From NCBI RefSeq assembly GCF_014644735.1, contig NZ_BMKZ01000026.1, forward strand, positions 1 through 44,770: a stretch of 44,770 nt of DNA, in the 5' to 3' direction. The stretch comes from Caldalkalibacillus thermarum (GTDB taxonomy: Bacteria; Bacillota; Bacilli; Caldalkalibacillales; Caldalkalibacillaceae). Under the pieces are notes generated by a model. That model did no database searches. It was not told the origin of the DNA and saw only the letters and a program-made list of their open reading frames with translations. Both the position numbers and the translations under genes were made by a program. Shown in pieces: positions 8,457 to 17,600 of this stretch (its first letter is position 1; each line of letters starts with the position of its first letter).

Positions 8457-8552
8457 TTGTTTCGTCATAAAAACCCTGAAGTTTGTCCGGGAGCTAATCA
8501 AGGACGTGGATACGTTACTCTTGATGAAATGGACTCCAGTATGACGAAACAA
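8457..8552. repeat. 13-bp inverted repeat, 70 nt apart
   Basis: TTGTTTCGTCATA (8457-8469) is the exact reverse complement of TATGACGAAACAA (8540-8552). It may be a tiny MITE or a large hairpin. The stretch 8308-8563 holds no convincing gene otherwise. Confidence 0.5.
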
Positions 8553-8563
8553 TGTGAATTTCA

Positions 8564-8763
8564 TGGACACATCTTAGTTAAGTCCCTTACAATAAAACTA
8601 GGAGAGGATGTGTCCGTGATTAAACGTAAGAAAAAACCATCGTTGATCTCTATACACAGGGACCCCAGTAAAAAGAATATATAGTCGTCTGGGATACTTA
8701 ACTCCCCAGGCTGTTGAAGATCGATTGAAACAATCTGCTTAATACTTAACTTAATTGTATCCA
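8564..8763 (+). mobile_element. internally deleted IS3-family derivative (200 bp)
   Basis: The left end TGGACACATCTTAGTTAAGT and the inverted right end TGGATACAATTAAGTTAAGT agree at 16 of 20 positions. Between them lie a possible orfA start (GTG after GGAG, reading VIKRKKKPS) and the tail of orfB. The middle is deleted, leaving a MITE-like element. Confidence 0.65.
8659..8742 (+). pseudogene. C-terminal remnant of an IS3-family OrfB transposase
   Basis: Reads PVKRIYSRLGYLTPQAVED and ends KQSA. SRLGYLTP corresponds to the HSxLGYxTP segment near the end of IS3 OrfB. Only about 27 codons survive. Confidence 0.65.
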
Positions 8764-8781
8764 AGATATTGACTCAATTCC

Positions 8782-8842
8782 AAGGTATCAATATGACATT
8801 TTTTCTGACGAATTAATATGACATTTTCACTGATGCTTGACA
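8782..8842 (+). mobile_element. solo right end of the IS1202-like element
   Basis: AAGGTATCAATATGACATTT and CACTGATGCTTGACA match the right end at 6571-6606. This copy has one additional 25-bp subterminal repeat (TTCTGACGAATTAATATGAC and following). It is followed by the 16-bp match to the left flank of the IS at 5044. Confidence 0.75.
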
Positions 8843-8859
8843 ACACCTTGACTAAGATC
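8843..8859. repeat. right copy of the flanking direct repeat
   Basis: ACACCTTGACTAAGAT is identical to 5044-5059. The matching stretch can be extended by two bases to the left (CA), but these bases also fit the IS end, so the exact border is ambiguous. Confidence 0.6.
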
Positions 8860-8951
8860 TTTTTATTTCAATAGTCAACTGCTCTGACATATAATTCGTC
8901 AGTTTTGGTGTTATACTAACAAACAGAATGTTTGACAAAGGAGAATGAACG

Positions 8952-9632
8952 GTGATCTTTCACCCCTTGGATTTTTTAATCTTTGCGGCCTTTGGAGTGG
9001 CAATGTGGGCCCAAACACAGGTACAGGGCAAGTTTCAACACTACGCCAGAATACAAGCGTCTGCCGGATTAACAGGGGCGCAAGTCGCCCGCTACATTTT
9101 GGACAGGGAAGGACTCCAGCATGTAGCCGTGGAGCAATCCCCGTACGGCCCGCTTTCAGATCATTACGATCCCACTGTGCGCAAAGTGCGGTTGTCTGAA
9201 CCTGTTTATCATGGCCGTTCCATTGCTGCGTTAGCCGTTGCAGCCCATGAAGTGGGACATGCGATTCAACACCGGGCCCGTTATCCCATGCTGGTCTTAC
9301 GGCACCGGTTATTCCCCATAGCCAACCTGGGATCCAGAGTGGCTCCGTTTTTGCTTCTCGCCGGATTTTTACTGTACATCACTGAGTTAATTGGGCTAGG
9401 CATTATTTTCTTTTCTGGGGCAGTCCTCTTTCAAGTGGTGACATTACCTGTTGAGTTTAATGCCAGTGCCAGGGCAGAGAACAAACTGCTGGAAATGGGC
9501 CTGATTCGTCAGGAAGAAGTGCGGGGGGTCAAAAAGGTATTGCGCGCTGCAGCCTTAACTTATGTGGCCAGTACCCTCATCGCGGTTTTACAGCTGCTTA
9601 AATTTATTTTGATCTTCCGCGGCAGGCGGTAA
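8952..9632 (+). CDS. yugP: YugP-type membrane zinc metallopeptidase (Zn_peptidase_2)
   Basis: A 226-residue membrane protein with an N-terminal helix (residues 5-22), a zinc-binding HEVGH motif in AVAAHEVGHAIQHR (about residue 99), two central helices (about 125-165) and a C-terminal helix. NASARAENKLLEMG, which supplies the downstream ligand region, is present. Length and order match the PF04298 family (YugP), a membrane-bound protease of poorly known substrate. The start is GTG 8952, eight bases after AAAGGAG; an ATG at 8945 is in another frame. The gene begins about 110 bp right of the mobile unit, so the insertion probably sits in or near its upstream region. Confidence 0.88.
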   Translation: MIFHPLDFLIFAAFGVAMWAQTQVQGKFQHYARIQASAGLTGAQVARYILDREGLQHVAVEQSPYGPLSDHYDPTVRKVRLSEPVYHGRSIAALAVAAHEVGHAIQHRARYPMLVLRHRLFPIANLGSRVAPFLLLAGFLLYITELIGLGIIFFSGAVLFQVVTLPVEFNASARAENKLLEMGLIRQEEVRGVKKVLRAAALTYVASTLIAVLQLLKFILIFRGRR

Positions 9633-9721
9633 AGTGCGCTTCATAAACTGTTTTTATTTATTCAAAGCTTTAGTCACTGTGATTCAGGACAAGCTGAACA
9701 TCAGACTGGAAGGGATGTTTG

Positions 9722-9910
9722 ATGCCGACAATGTATATCATGGTGGCATTGCCCCGTTCAGGAAAGTCAACCTACGTTGCCCAACATTTTCAGTCTTTGC
9801 CCAAGGTGTCGGCCGATCAGCTCAAAGTGTTGATTCATGGCCGACGGTCATCCAAACTGAGGTGGAGATACGTCAACAACGGGCCATACAAACGAACCAG
9901 GCAGACCTGA
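9722..9910 (+). pseudogene. N-terminal stump of a P-loop kinase/AAA_33-like protein
   Basis: GAAGGGA precedes ATG 9722. About 40 residues look like a small P-loop NTPase: MPTMYIMVALPRSGKSTYVA (Walker A), then VSADQLKVLIHG. After that the sequence becomes unrelated (RRSSKLRWRYV) and stops. It is probably the start of a kinase of the polynucleotide-kinase type that lost its body. Confidence 0.5.
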
Positions 9911-9982
9911 TTCCCGTGATCGGGTGATAAGAACAACAAATGAGGCACATACTATTAGCACATAAAAAAACCAGAGGTGAGT

Positions 9983-10151
9983 ATGTGGCGACCCAATGAA
10001 CATTTTGCCCAGTTTGGGGGCGTTCATTTTATTAATAACGTTCCTCCAGAGGAGATTAACCGATTTGTGCGGGAACTTCCTGAAGCAAAAAGACAGCCTG
10101 TTTGAAGTGATCCTTTCAGAATCCAAAGCAGCCGGTTCTGGTATAAATTAA
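9983..10151 (+). pseudogene. C-terminal remnant, possibly alpha/beta hydrolase, with a frameshift
   Basis: A 40-codon frame starts at ATG 9983 and includes GGVHFINNVPPEEINRFVRE, resembling the catalytic-His end of alpha/beta hydrolases. Near 10075-10085 the coding signal shifts by one base to FLKQKDSLFEVILSESKAAG and ends at TAA 10149-10151. The family guess is weak; decay by frameshift is the better supported point. Confidence 0.4.
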
Positions 10152-10189
10152 AGTAAGCTGATCAAGCCTTTAAAAGAGGAATGATCCCT

Positions 10190-11005
10190 ATGTGGTCCTT
10201 TATCAAAACCCTGTTTGAGCGCTTTATGCGCCATGAGATTCCCGATCTGGCTGCCCAGCTCTCTTTTTATTTTTTATTGTCCCTGTTTCCGTTTTTGTTG
10301 TTTGCTATTACCTTGTTGGCTTACTTGCCCCTTTCAACAGACTATGTGCTGTTCATGATCGGTCAGTATCTTCCTATGGAGTCCACGGATCTGGTGGAAG
10401 AGAATATCCGGCGTGTCCTGGATGTGCAGCGACCCGAACTGCTCTCCTTCAGCTTGCTGTTTGCCTTATGGTCTGCCTCTCACGGCAGTTATGCCATTAT
10501 GCGCGCCTTAAACAGGGCCTATGATGTGGAAGAGGAACGTTCGTTCATCAGGGCCAGAGTCGTGGCGGTTTTACTTATTTTAGGGATGTTTGTTGTTTTT
10601 CTTGTCGCTCTGATTCTCCCGGTCTTTGGCCGTGCGTTGGGGCTGGCTTTGTTCCATGTCGTGGGTTTGTCGGATGAATTTTTAAGGATGTGGCATGTGA
10701 TCCGCTGGTGGATCAGCTTATTTGTCATCGTACTGGTTTTTATGTATTTGTATATACTCGCTCCCAACACAACCCTCCGTTTGCGTGAGGTGTGGATCGG
10801 AGCGGTGGTGGCTGCCATGGGCTGGCATCTGATTTCACTGGGTTTTTCCTACTATGTGGACAATTTTGCCAACTTTACAGCCATGTACGGCGGGATCGGC
10901 GGTGTTGTGGTCTTTATGTTATGGTTGTATCTGGCCGGGATGATGCTGCTCTTGGGTGGAGAAATTAATTCAACATTAAAGCTGATCAGAAGAAGCGGTT
11001 CATAA
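10190..11005 (+). CDS. YihY/BrkB family membrane protein
   Basis: A 271-residue inner-membrane protein of the YihY/virulence factor BrkB family (once called RNase BN). Six hydrophobic segments are visible, with conserved features AAQLSFYFLLSLFPFLLF near the start and TAMYGGIGGVVVFMLWLY near the end. Function is unknown; transport or envelope roles have been suggested, and the RNase label is considered wrong. ATG 10190 is preferred because AGAGGA lies nine bases upstream. The in-frame ATG at 10181 would directly touch that site. A strong terminator follows. Confidence 0.85.
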   Translation: MWSFIKTLFERFMRHEIPDLAAQLSFYFLLSLFPFLLFAITLLAYLPLSTDYVLFMIGQYLPMESTDLVEENIRRVLDVQRPELLSFSLLFALWSASHGSYAIMRALNRAYDVEEERSFIRARVVAVLLILGMFVVFLVALILPVFGRALGLALFHVVGLSDEFLRMWHVIRWWISLFVIVLVFMYLYILAPNTTLRLREVWIGAVVAAMGWHLISLGFSYYVDNFANFTAMYGGIGGVVVFMLWLYLAGMMLLLGGEINSTLKLIRRSGS

Positions 11006-11041
11006 CAAAGAAGATGAGACAGGGTCATGGTTTCCGTTTTT

Positions 11042-11067
11042 CCCCTTGCAGAGCAAGGGGTTTTTTT
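11042..11067 (+). terminator. intrinsic terminator after the YihY gene
   Basis: CCCCTTGC, loop AGA, GCAAGGGG, then seven T. It separates the YihY gene from the addBA-sbcDC operon. Confidence 0.93.
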
Positions 11068-11071
11068 CGTT

Positions 11072-11085
11072 CGAAAATATGTTCC
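11072..11085. promoter_or_regulatory. LexA-like box at the addB promoter
   Basis: CGAAAATATGTTCC differs from the Bacillus core GAAC-N4-GTTC at one position (GAAA). A possible promoter overlaps: CTGACA (11085-11090), 17 bp, TATGGT. A chance match is possible. Confidence 0.4.
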
Positions 11086-11156
11086 CTGACAAATTGGTGT
11101 CGTCATGGTATGGTTTAATATAGAAGGCTAAGAGATCGTCAAGGGAGGGAGCAGCC

Positions 11157-14100
11157 ATTTCTCTGCGGTTGATTCTTGGCCGGGCAGGAAGTGGGAAAAC
11201 CACATTTTGCCTGGAAGAAATCAAAGGAAAATTACTGGAAGATCCGGCAGGCAGTCCAATTATTTATCTGGTCCCGGAACAAATGACTTTCCAATCGGAG
11301 TATAAATTAATCCGCTCCAAAGCGGTCAAAGGAATGATCCGGGCCCAGGTCTACAGTTTTACCCGGCTGGCCTGGCGGGTGCTGCAAGAGACAGGCGGTT
11401 TGGCTCGTTACCACTTGAAGCAAACAGGAATACATATGCTCTTGCGCAAAATTGTAGCACATGAGCAAGAACGCCTGCACATCTTTGCTAAATCAGCTAA
11501 GACGAGCGGCTTTATCCAGCAGCTGGAGGAGCTCTTGACTGAGTTTAAACGCTACACCATCACCCCGGAGTTGCTTGAGGCACAGCGCGAAACCCTGCTG
11601 GCCAAAGAGGAACTGGCGCCCCATGAGGTGGCGCTGGCGGATAAGCTGCATGATTTATACCTTATTTTTAAACGTTTGGAAGCAGAGTTGCGAGGCCGGT
11701 ATGTGGACTCAGAAGATTATTTGCGCTTATTGGCGGAAAACGTTCCCCGTGCCGCTGGTTTACAGCAAGCAGAAATCTACGTGGATGGTTTCCACAGCTT
11801 TACACCCCAGGAACGGCTGGTCTTAAAAGCGCTCATGGGCACGGCCCGGCGGGTGACCGTGGCATTAACCCTGGACAAGGTCCGGACAGAGGTCCCCGAT
11901 GAGCTGGATTTGTTCCATATGACGGGCACCACCTGCTGCCAATTGCTGGACGCAGCGCGAGAGACAGATTGTGAAGTTGAGACGCCGGTGGTGCTTCCGG
12001 CTGGTTCGCGGTTCGTCAATCCTGCGCTGGCCCATGTGGAAGCGCATTACGACAGCCGCCCTGCCGTTCCGTTTACTGGCCGTGAACGGGTGGAAGTGCT
12101 GGCAGCAGTCAACCGCCGGGCTGAAGTAGAAGGGATAGCCCGGGAAATCTTACGGCTGGTGCGGGATGAACACTACCGCTGGCGAGATTTTGCAGTGCTG
12201 ATTCGCAACCAGGAAGACTACTATCCGTTGATCGAAACCATTTTTGAAGATTACGGAATACCTGTTTTCCAGGACCATAAGCGGTCCATGCTGAACCACC
12301 CCCTGATTGAGTTGATCCGTTCCAGCCTGGATATTATTCACGGCAACTGGCGCTATGAGGCTGTGTTTCGCTGTTTGAAGACAGAGCTGTTATTTCCGGT
12401 AAATACCGACCGGCTGGCTATGCGGGAAGCGGTGGACCGGCTGGAAAATGTGGCCTTGGCTTACGGGATTCAAGGTGAGCGCTGGTACCGGGATGAACAA
12501 TGGCGGTACCGTCTCAAGGCCATGTTGGGGGAGCAAGGCGGGCCGCAGAAGGAAGAGGAGCGGCAGCTGGAGGAAGAGCTCAACCGCCTGCGCTTCATGC
12601 TTGTCGAGCCCTTGCGCAAGCTGGAGCAGGAGATGGCACAGGCGGTTACCATCCGGCAGCGGTGCGGAGCCTTGTACCGGTTTCTGGCGGAATTGGACGT
12701 ACCACGCAAAATTGAAATCCTGCGTGATGAAGCGGTGGAGCACGGGGAGCTGGACAAGGCACGGGAACATGATCAGGTGTGGGACGCTGTGGTTGACCTG
12801 CTGGATCAAATGGTGGAAGTGACCGGAGAGGAACCGTTGTCCTTTGATCTATTCCGCCAGATGATGGAGACTGGTTTGGAGAGCATGCGTTTTGCGATCG
12901 TCCCACCGGCCATGGATCAGGTGCTTGTGGCCAACATGGAGCACTCCCGTTTTTCCGATGTGAAGTGCACTTTCATTTTAGGGGTGAACGACGGGATCAT
13001 TCCGGCCAAGCCTCAGGAAAAAGGCATCATCTCTGAAGAAGAGCGGGAATGGCTGACAGGACGGGGCATCGAACTGGCCTCCGGCAGCCGCAAGCAACTT
13101 CTGGATGAGCAATTTTTAATCTATCTGGCCCTGGCCAGTCCTTCGGAACGGCTGTATCTCAGCTATCCGCTGGCCGATGAGGAAGGGCAGTCGCTCCTGC
13201 CCTCCGTGCTGATCAAACGGATGAGAGATCTCTTCCCTGATCTGGAAGAGACGTTGATTCTGAACGAGCCCAATGAGGAGGGTGAACAGAAGCAGCTCAC
13301 CTATGTCAACCATCCGTCTAAAACGCTGTCTTATTTAGCCAGTGAGTTGCAAGCCTGGAAACGGGGGTATCCGGTACATCCCTTATGGTGGGATGTGTAC
13401 AACTGGTATATGGCCGACCCTGAGTGGCACAAGCAGGCCCGGCGGGTATTGGACAGCCTGTTTTACCGCAATGAAGCCAGACAGCTGTCCAAAGAGGTTA
13501 GCCGCTCCTTGTACGGCTCGCGCCTTTTGCTCAGTGTTTCGCGCATGGAAAAATTCCAGTCCTGCCCGTTCAGCCAGTTTGCCGCATACGGCCTTAAACT
13601 GGGTCAGCGGCAGATTTACCGGCTGGATGCGCCGGATATTGGCCAATTATTCCACGCCGCACTCAAAATGATGGCTGACGAGCTGCGGGAAAAGGGAGTC
13701 AACTGGGCTTCCCTGGACAGGGAACAGTGTGAAGAGCTGGCCAAAGAAGCAGTGGAGCGTTTGGCCCCTGTGATCCAGCGGGAAATCTTGTTCAGCTCCA
13801 ACCGCTATCAATACATGAAAGGCAAGCTGCAAAAAGTGGTCGGAAGGGCTTCCTTTATCCTAAGTGAACATGCCAGAAGGAGCGGTTTCTCCCCTGTGGG
13901 CTTGGAAGTGGGGTTCGGCCCCCAGGAAACCTTGCCCCCCTTGCGCTTTACATTGAAAAACGGGATCACGCTGGAAGTGATTGGCCGTATTGACCGGGTG
14001 GACAAGGCAGATTCCTCCAAGGGGACGCTGTTAAGGATTATTGATTATAAATCAAGCCACAAAACACTCAATCTAGCCGAGGTGTTTTTTGGCCTGGCCT

Positions 14101-14669
14101 TGCAGATGCTTGCTTATCTGGACGTGGTGCTGACCCATGCCCAAACATGGCTGGGAACGGAAGCCTTGCCGGCCGGGGTGCTTTACTTCCATGTCCACAA
14201 CCCCCTCGTTCAGGCGCAAGGCAGGCTGCTCCGTGACGAAATCGAACAGGAACTGTTCAAAAAGTTTAAGATGAAAGGACTGCTTTTGGCGGATACAGAA
14301 GTGGTGCAGCTGATGGACACCACCTTAACGAGGGGTTACTCAGAGATCATTCCTGTCGCGTTGAAAAAGGATGGCAGCTTTTACAGCAATTCATCTGTCA
14401 TTTCCAGGGAAGATTTTGAACATGTGCGCGCCTTTATCCGCCGTAAGATAACGGAGATTGGTGAACGGTTGACGGAAGGGGAGATTGGCATTCATCCCTA
14501 TAAATTGAAACAGAACACCCCGTGCACCTGGTGTGAGTACCGTCCCCTGTGCCAGTTTGATCCGTCACTGGAAGCCAATCAGTACCGGATCTTGGTGCCG
14601 GAAAAGGGAGATGACATTTTGAACAAGATTCGCAGTGAAGGCGGTGAATCGAATGAAGGTGAAAGCTAA
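11157..14669 (+). CDS. addB: ATP-dependent helicase/nuclease subunit AddB
   Basis: AddB of the AddAB complex, which unwinds and resects double-strand breaks for RecA loading, the RecBCD role in Firmicutes. About 1170 residues, the normal size. Walker A GRAGSGKTT lies at residues 8-16. The nuclease motif IDYKSS is at about 962. The four cysteines of the Fe-S staple are Cys803 (QSCPF), Cys1123, Cys1126 and Cys1132 (CTWCEYRPLC). Start: AAGGGAGGGAG (11141-11151) lies five bases before an in-frame ATT at 11157. The first TTG (11169) is 17 bases away and would trim the strand leading to Walker A, so a rare ATT start is suggested. The gene overlaps addA. Confidence 0.95.
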   Translation: MSLRLILGRAGSGKTTFCLEEIKGKLLEDPAGSPIIYLVPEQMTFQSEYKLIRSKAVKGMIRAQVYSFTRLAWRVLQETGGLARYHLKQTGIHMLLRKIVAHEQERLHIFAKSAKTSGFIQQLEELLTEFKRYTITPELLEAQRETLLAKEELAPHEVALADKLHDLYLIFKRLEAELRGRYVDSEDYLRLLAENVPRAAGLQQAEIYVDGFHSFTPQERLVLKALMGTARRVTVALTLDKVRTEVPDELDLFHMTGTTCCQLLDAARETDCEVETPVVLPAGSRFVNPALAHVEAHYDSRPAVPFTGRERVEVLAAVNRRAEVEGIAREILRLVRDEHYRWRDFAVLIRNQEDYYPLIETIFEDYGIPVFQDHKRSMLNHPLIELIRSSLDIIHGNWRYEAVFRCLKTELLFPVNTDRLAMREAVDRLENVALAYGIQGERWYRDEQWRYRLKAMLGEQGGPQKEEERQLEEELNRLRFMLVEPLRKLEQEMAQAVTIRQRCGALYRFLAELDVPRKIEILRDEAVEHGELDKAREHDQVWDAVVDLLDQMVEVTGEEPLSFDLFRQMMETGLESMRFAIVPPAMDQVLVANMEHSRFSDVKCTFILGVNDGIIPAKPQEKGIISEEEREWLTGRGIELASGSRKQLLDEQFLIYLALASPSERLYLSYPLADEEGQSLLPSVLIKRMRDLFPDLEETLILNEPNEEGEQKQLTYVNHPSKTLSYLASELQAWKRGYPVHPLWWDVYNWYMADPEWHKQARRVLDSLFYRNEARQLSKEVSRSLYGSRLLLSVSRMEKFQSCPFSQFAAYGLKLGQRQIYRLDAPDIGQLFHAALKMMADELREKGVNWASLDREQCEELAKEAVERLAPVIQREILFSSNRYQYMKGKLQKVVGRASFILSEHARRSGFSPVGLEVGFGPQETLPPLRFTLKNGITLEVIGRIDRVDKADSSKGTLLRIIDYKSSHKTLNLAEVFFGLALQMLAYLDVVLTHAQTWLGTEALPAGVLYFHVHNPLVQAQGRLLRDEIEQELFKKFKMKGLLLADTEVVQLMDTTLTRGYSEIIPVALKKDGSFYSNSSVISREDFEHVRAFIRRKITEIGERLTEGEIGIHPYKLKQNTPCTWCEYRPLCQFDPSLEANQYRILVPEKGDDILNKIRSEGGESNEGES

Positions 14670-17600
14670 ACCACAAAGCAGCCAGTGGACCGATGAGCAA
14701 TGGCAGGCGATTGCCGCCGGAGGGAACAATATGCTGGTGGCCGCTGCAGCGGGAAGCGGTAAAACAGCGGTTTTGGTAGAGCGGATTATTCAAAAAATCA
14801 TTGATCCCGACCATCCCGTTGATGTGGACCGGCTGTTGATCGTCACCTTTACCAACGCGGCGGCCAGTGAGATGCGCAAGCGAATCGGCGAGGCCATTGA
14901 AAGGGAGTTGGACAGGCGGCCTGCCTCCCTGCATCTGCGCCGCCAACTTTCCCTGTTAAACAGGGCGATGATTTGTACCTTGCATTCCTTTTGCTTGAGC
15001 GTGGTGCGCAAACATTATTACAAACTGGATATTGACCCTCAGTTTCGCATTGCTGATGAAACGGAAGCGGAGCTGCTTAAGGAAGAAGTGCTGGAGGAAC
15101 TGTTTGAAGAGGAGTACGGCAAGCCGGGGAATGAAAGCTTTTATGCCCTGGTCGACCGCTATACGTCTGACCGGGGGGATGCTGAGCTTTCGGCACTGAT
15201 CAGTAAGGTGTATGAATTTTCCCGGGCCCATCCGGATCCTGATGCCTGGCTGGAGAGGATGGCGGCCAGTTACGAGGTTCACCCAGCTGCTTCTGTGGAT
15301 GAACTGCCCTGGACCCAGGATGTGCTGCAAAGTGTCAAACTGCAACTGGAGGGCTGTCAAGCCGTGTTGGAACAAGCCTTGGCCTGGGCGGAAGCACCGG
15401 GTGGGCCCGCTCCCTATGTTGAGACGCTGGCTGATGATCTCCGCCAGATCACAAGCCTTCTGGAGAAACAGACTTGGACCGAGCTGTATGCTGGTTTCGG
15501 GCAGCTGGCGTTGGCCAAGCTGAAACCGGTCCGGGGTGATGAGGCAGACAAGACCTTGCAAGAAAAGGTGAAAGCAAGCCGGGAGCAGGTGAAGAAACAG
15601 CTTAATAAGCTCCATCAACAGCTGTTCAGCCGTCCACCGGAAGAGCTGGTGGAGGATGTGCGCCAGATGGCACCTGTGGTGTGCACGTTGGTACGCCTGG
15701 TCCAGGCCTTCGCCGAGCGCTACTGGCAGGTCAAAAAGGCCCGCGGGCTTGTGGATTTTAATGATTTGGAGCATCTTGCCTTGCGCATCTTGAGCAACAA
15801 AGACGGTCAGCCGGGCCACTCGGAAGCACGGTCAGTTGCAAAACACAGCAAGCCCCAGGACTATACGGGTGACCAGCCTGCCGGTGAATCCGTGCTGCCC
15901 AGGCTGTTTCCCTCTGAAGTCGCCCTGGACTTGCAACAACAATTTGTGGAAGTCCTGGTGGATGAGTATCAGGATACCAACCTGGTGCAGGAAGCCATTT
16001 TACAGTTGGTGACGAGAGGAAACAACTTGTTTATGGTGGGCGATGTGAAGCAGAGCATTTACCGCTTCCGCCTGGCAGAGCCCGGCTTGTTTCTGCACAA
16101 ATACAAATGCTTTACCCCAACGGGGGAGGGAGCCGGCCTGCGCATTGATCTGGCCCGCAACTTTCGCAGCCGGGCCGAGGTGCTGGATGCCACCAACTAT
16201 ATTTTCCGCCAGATCATGGATGAAAGCATTGGTGAAATCGCCTATGACCAAGAGGCAGAGCTCAAGCTGGGGGCCTCCTATCCAGAGTATGAAGACACGG
16301 CAGCCGAATTGCTGGTTATTAACCGGGGGGAACAGGTAAGTGAAGGCCCTGCTGAAAGAGAGGAAAACCAAGCAGAAAGCAGCGGGGAGGAGCAAGCGGA
16401 GGAAGAGCTGGAGACGGCCCAGCTGGAAGCCAGGCTGATTGCCCGCAAAATTAAGACCCTGATCGAAAAACCACACCAAGTCATGGATAAACAGACAGGA
16501 TGCTTGCGCAACATCACCTACCGGGACATTGTCATTTTGATGCGCTCCATGCCCTGGGCACCTGTCTTGATGGAAGAGCTGAAGCAGCAGGGCATCCCTG
16601 TCTATGCTGAGCTGTCCAGCGGTTATTTTGAGGCGGTGGAAGTGTCCACCATGCTCTCCTTGCTGAAAGTGATCGACAACCCTGACCAGGATATTCCTTT
16701 GGCCGCCGTGCTCCGTTCACCTGTTGTCGGCCTGACGGAAGATGAACTGGCCGAGATCCGCCTTGCCCACAGGCAGGGCACCTATTTCGATGCCTTGAAA
16801 ACCGCCTGCCGCACGCTCGCCCATCAACCGCTGGGCCAGAAGCTGAACCACTTTTACAACCGGTTGCAAGTGTGGCGCACCCGGGCCCGACAGGGAGCCC
16901 TGTCCGAACTGATCTGGCAGCTGTACCGGGAAACGGGCTACTACGACTTTGTGGGGGGCCTGCCCGGCGGCAAACAGCGGCAAGCCAATTTGCGCGTCTT
17001 GTATGACCGAGCCCGCACCTATGAAGCCACCTCTTTCCGCGGACTGTTCCGTTTCTTGCGGTTTATCGAGCGGATCCAAGACCGGGGGGATGACCTGGGC
17101 ACGGCCAGAGCCCTTGGTGAACAGGAAGACGTGGTACGCCTGATGACCATTCATAAAAGTAAGGGGCTTGAATTTCCCGTGGTCTTTGTGGCCGGATTGG
17201 GCAAAGGGTTCAACATGAAAGATCTGCGTGGAGGCGTATTGTTGCATAAGGAGTTAGGCTTCGGCTCCCGGTTTATCGATCCGGAGCAGCGCATCGCTTA
17301 TCCCACCTTGCCCCAACTGGCCCTTAAAGAGCGGCTGCACCTGGAAATGATTGCTGAAGAGATGCGTGTGCTGTATGTGGCCTTAACCCGGGCCAAGGAG
17401 AAGTTGTTCCTGATCGGCACGGTGAAAGATGGGCAGAAAACCCTGGAGCGCTGGCAAGCCGCCCTGGAGCACCCAGACTGGCTTTTGCCTGCCCATGAGC
17501 GGGCCCAGGCCTCCTCATATCTGGATTGGATCGGGCCGGCAGTGATCCGCCACCGGGAGGCGCAAGCCTCGCTGGGGACAAAGCAAGCTGGCACAGGACA

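Noticed and set aside
8271-8570. 99-codon minus-strand frame upstream of the MFS gene
   Set aside because: It has no recognisable domain and overlaps the MFS start and the 13-bp inverted repeat; composition looks non-coding.
14956-15819. 287-codon antisense frame inside addA
   Set aside because: It lies opposite a strongly conserved gene, has no family features and no ribosome site. Long antisense frames are common in GC-rich genes here, including several in addB and sbcC.
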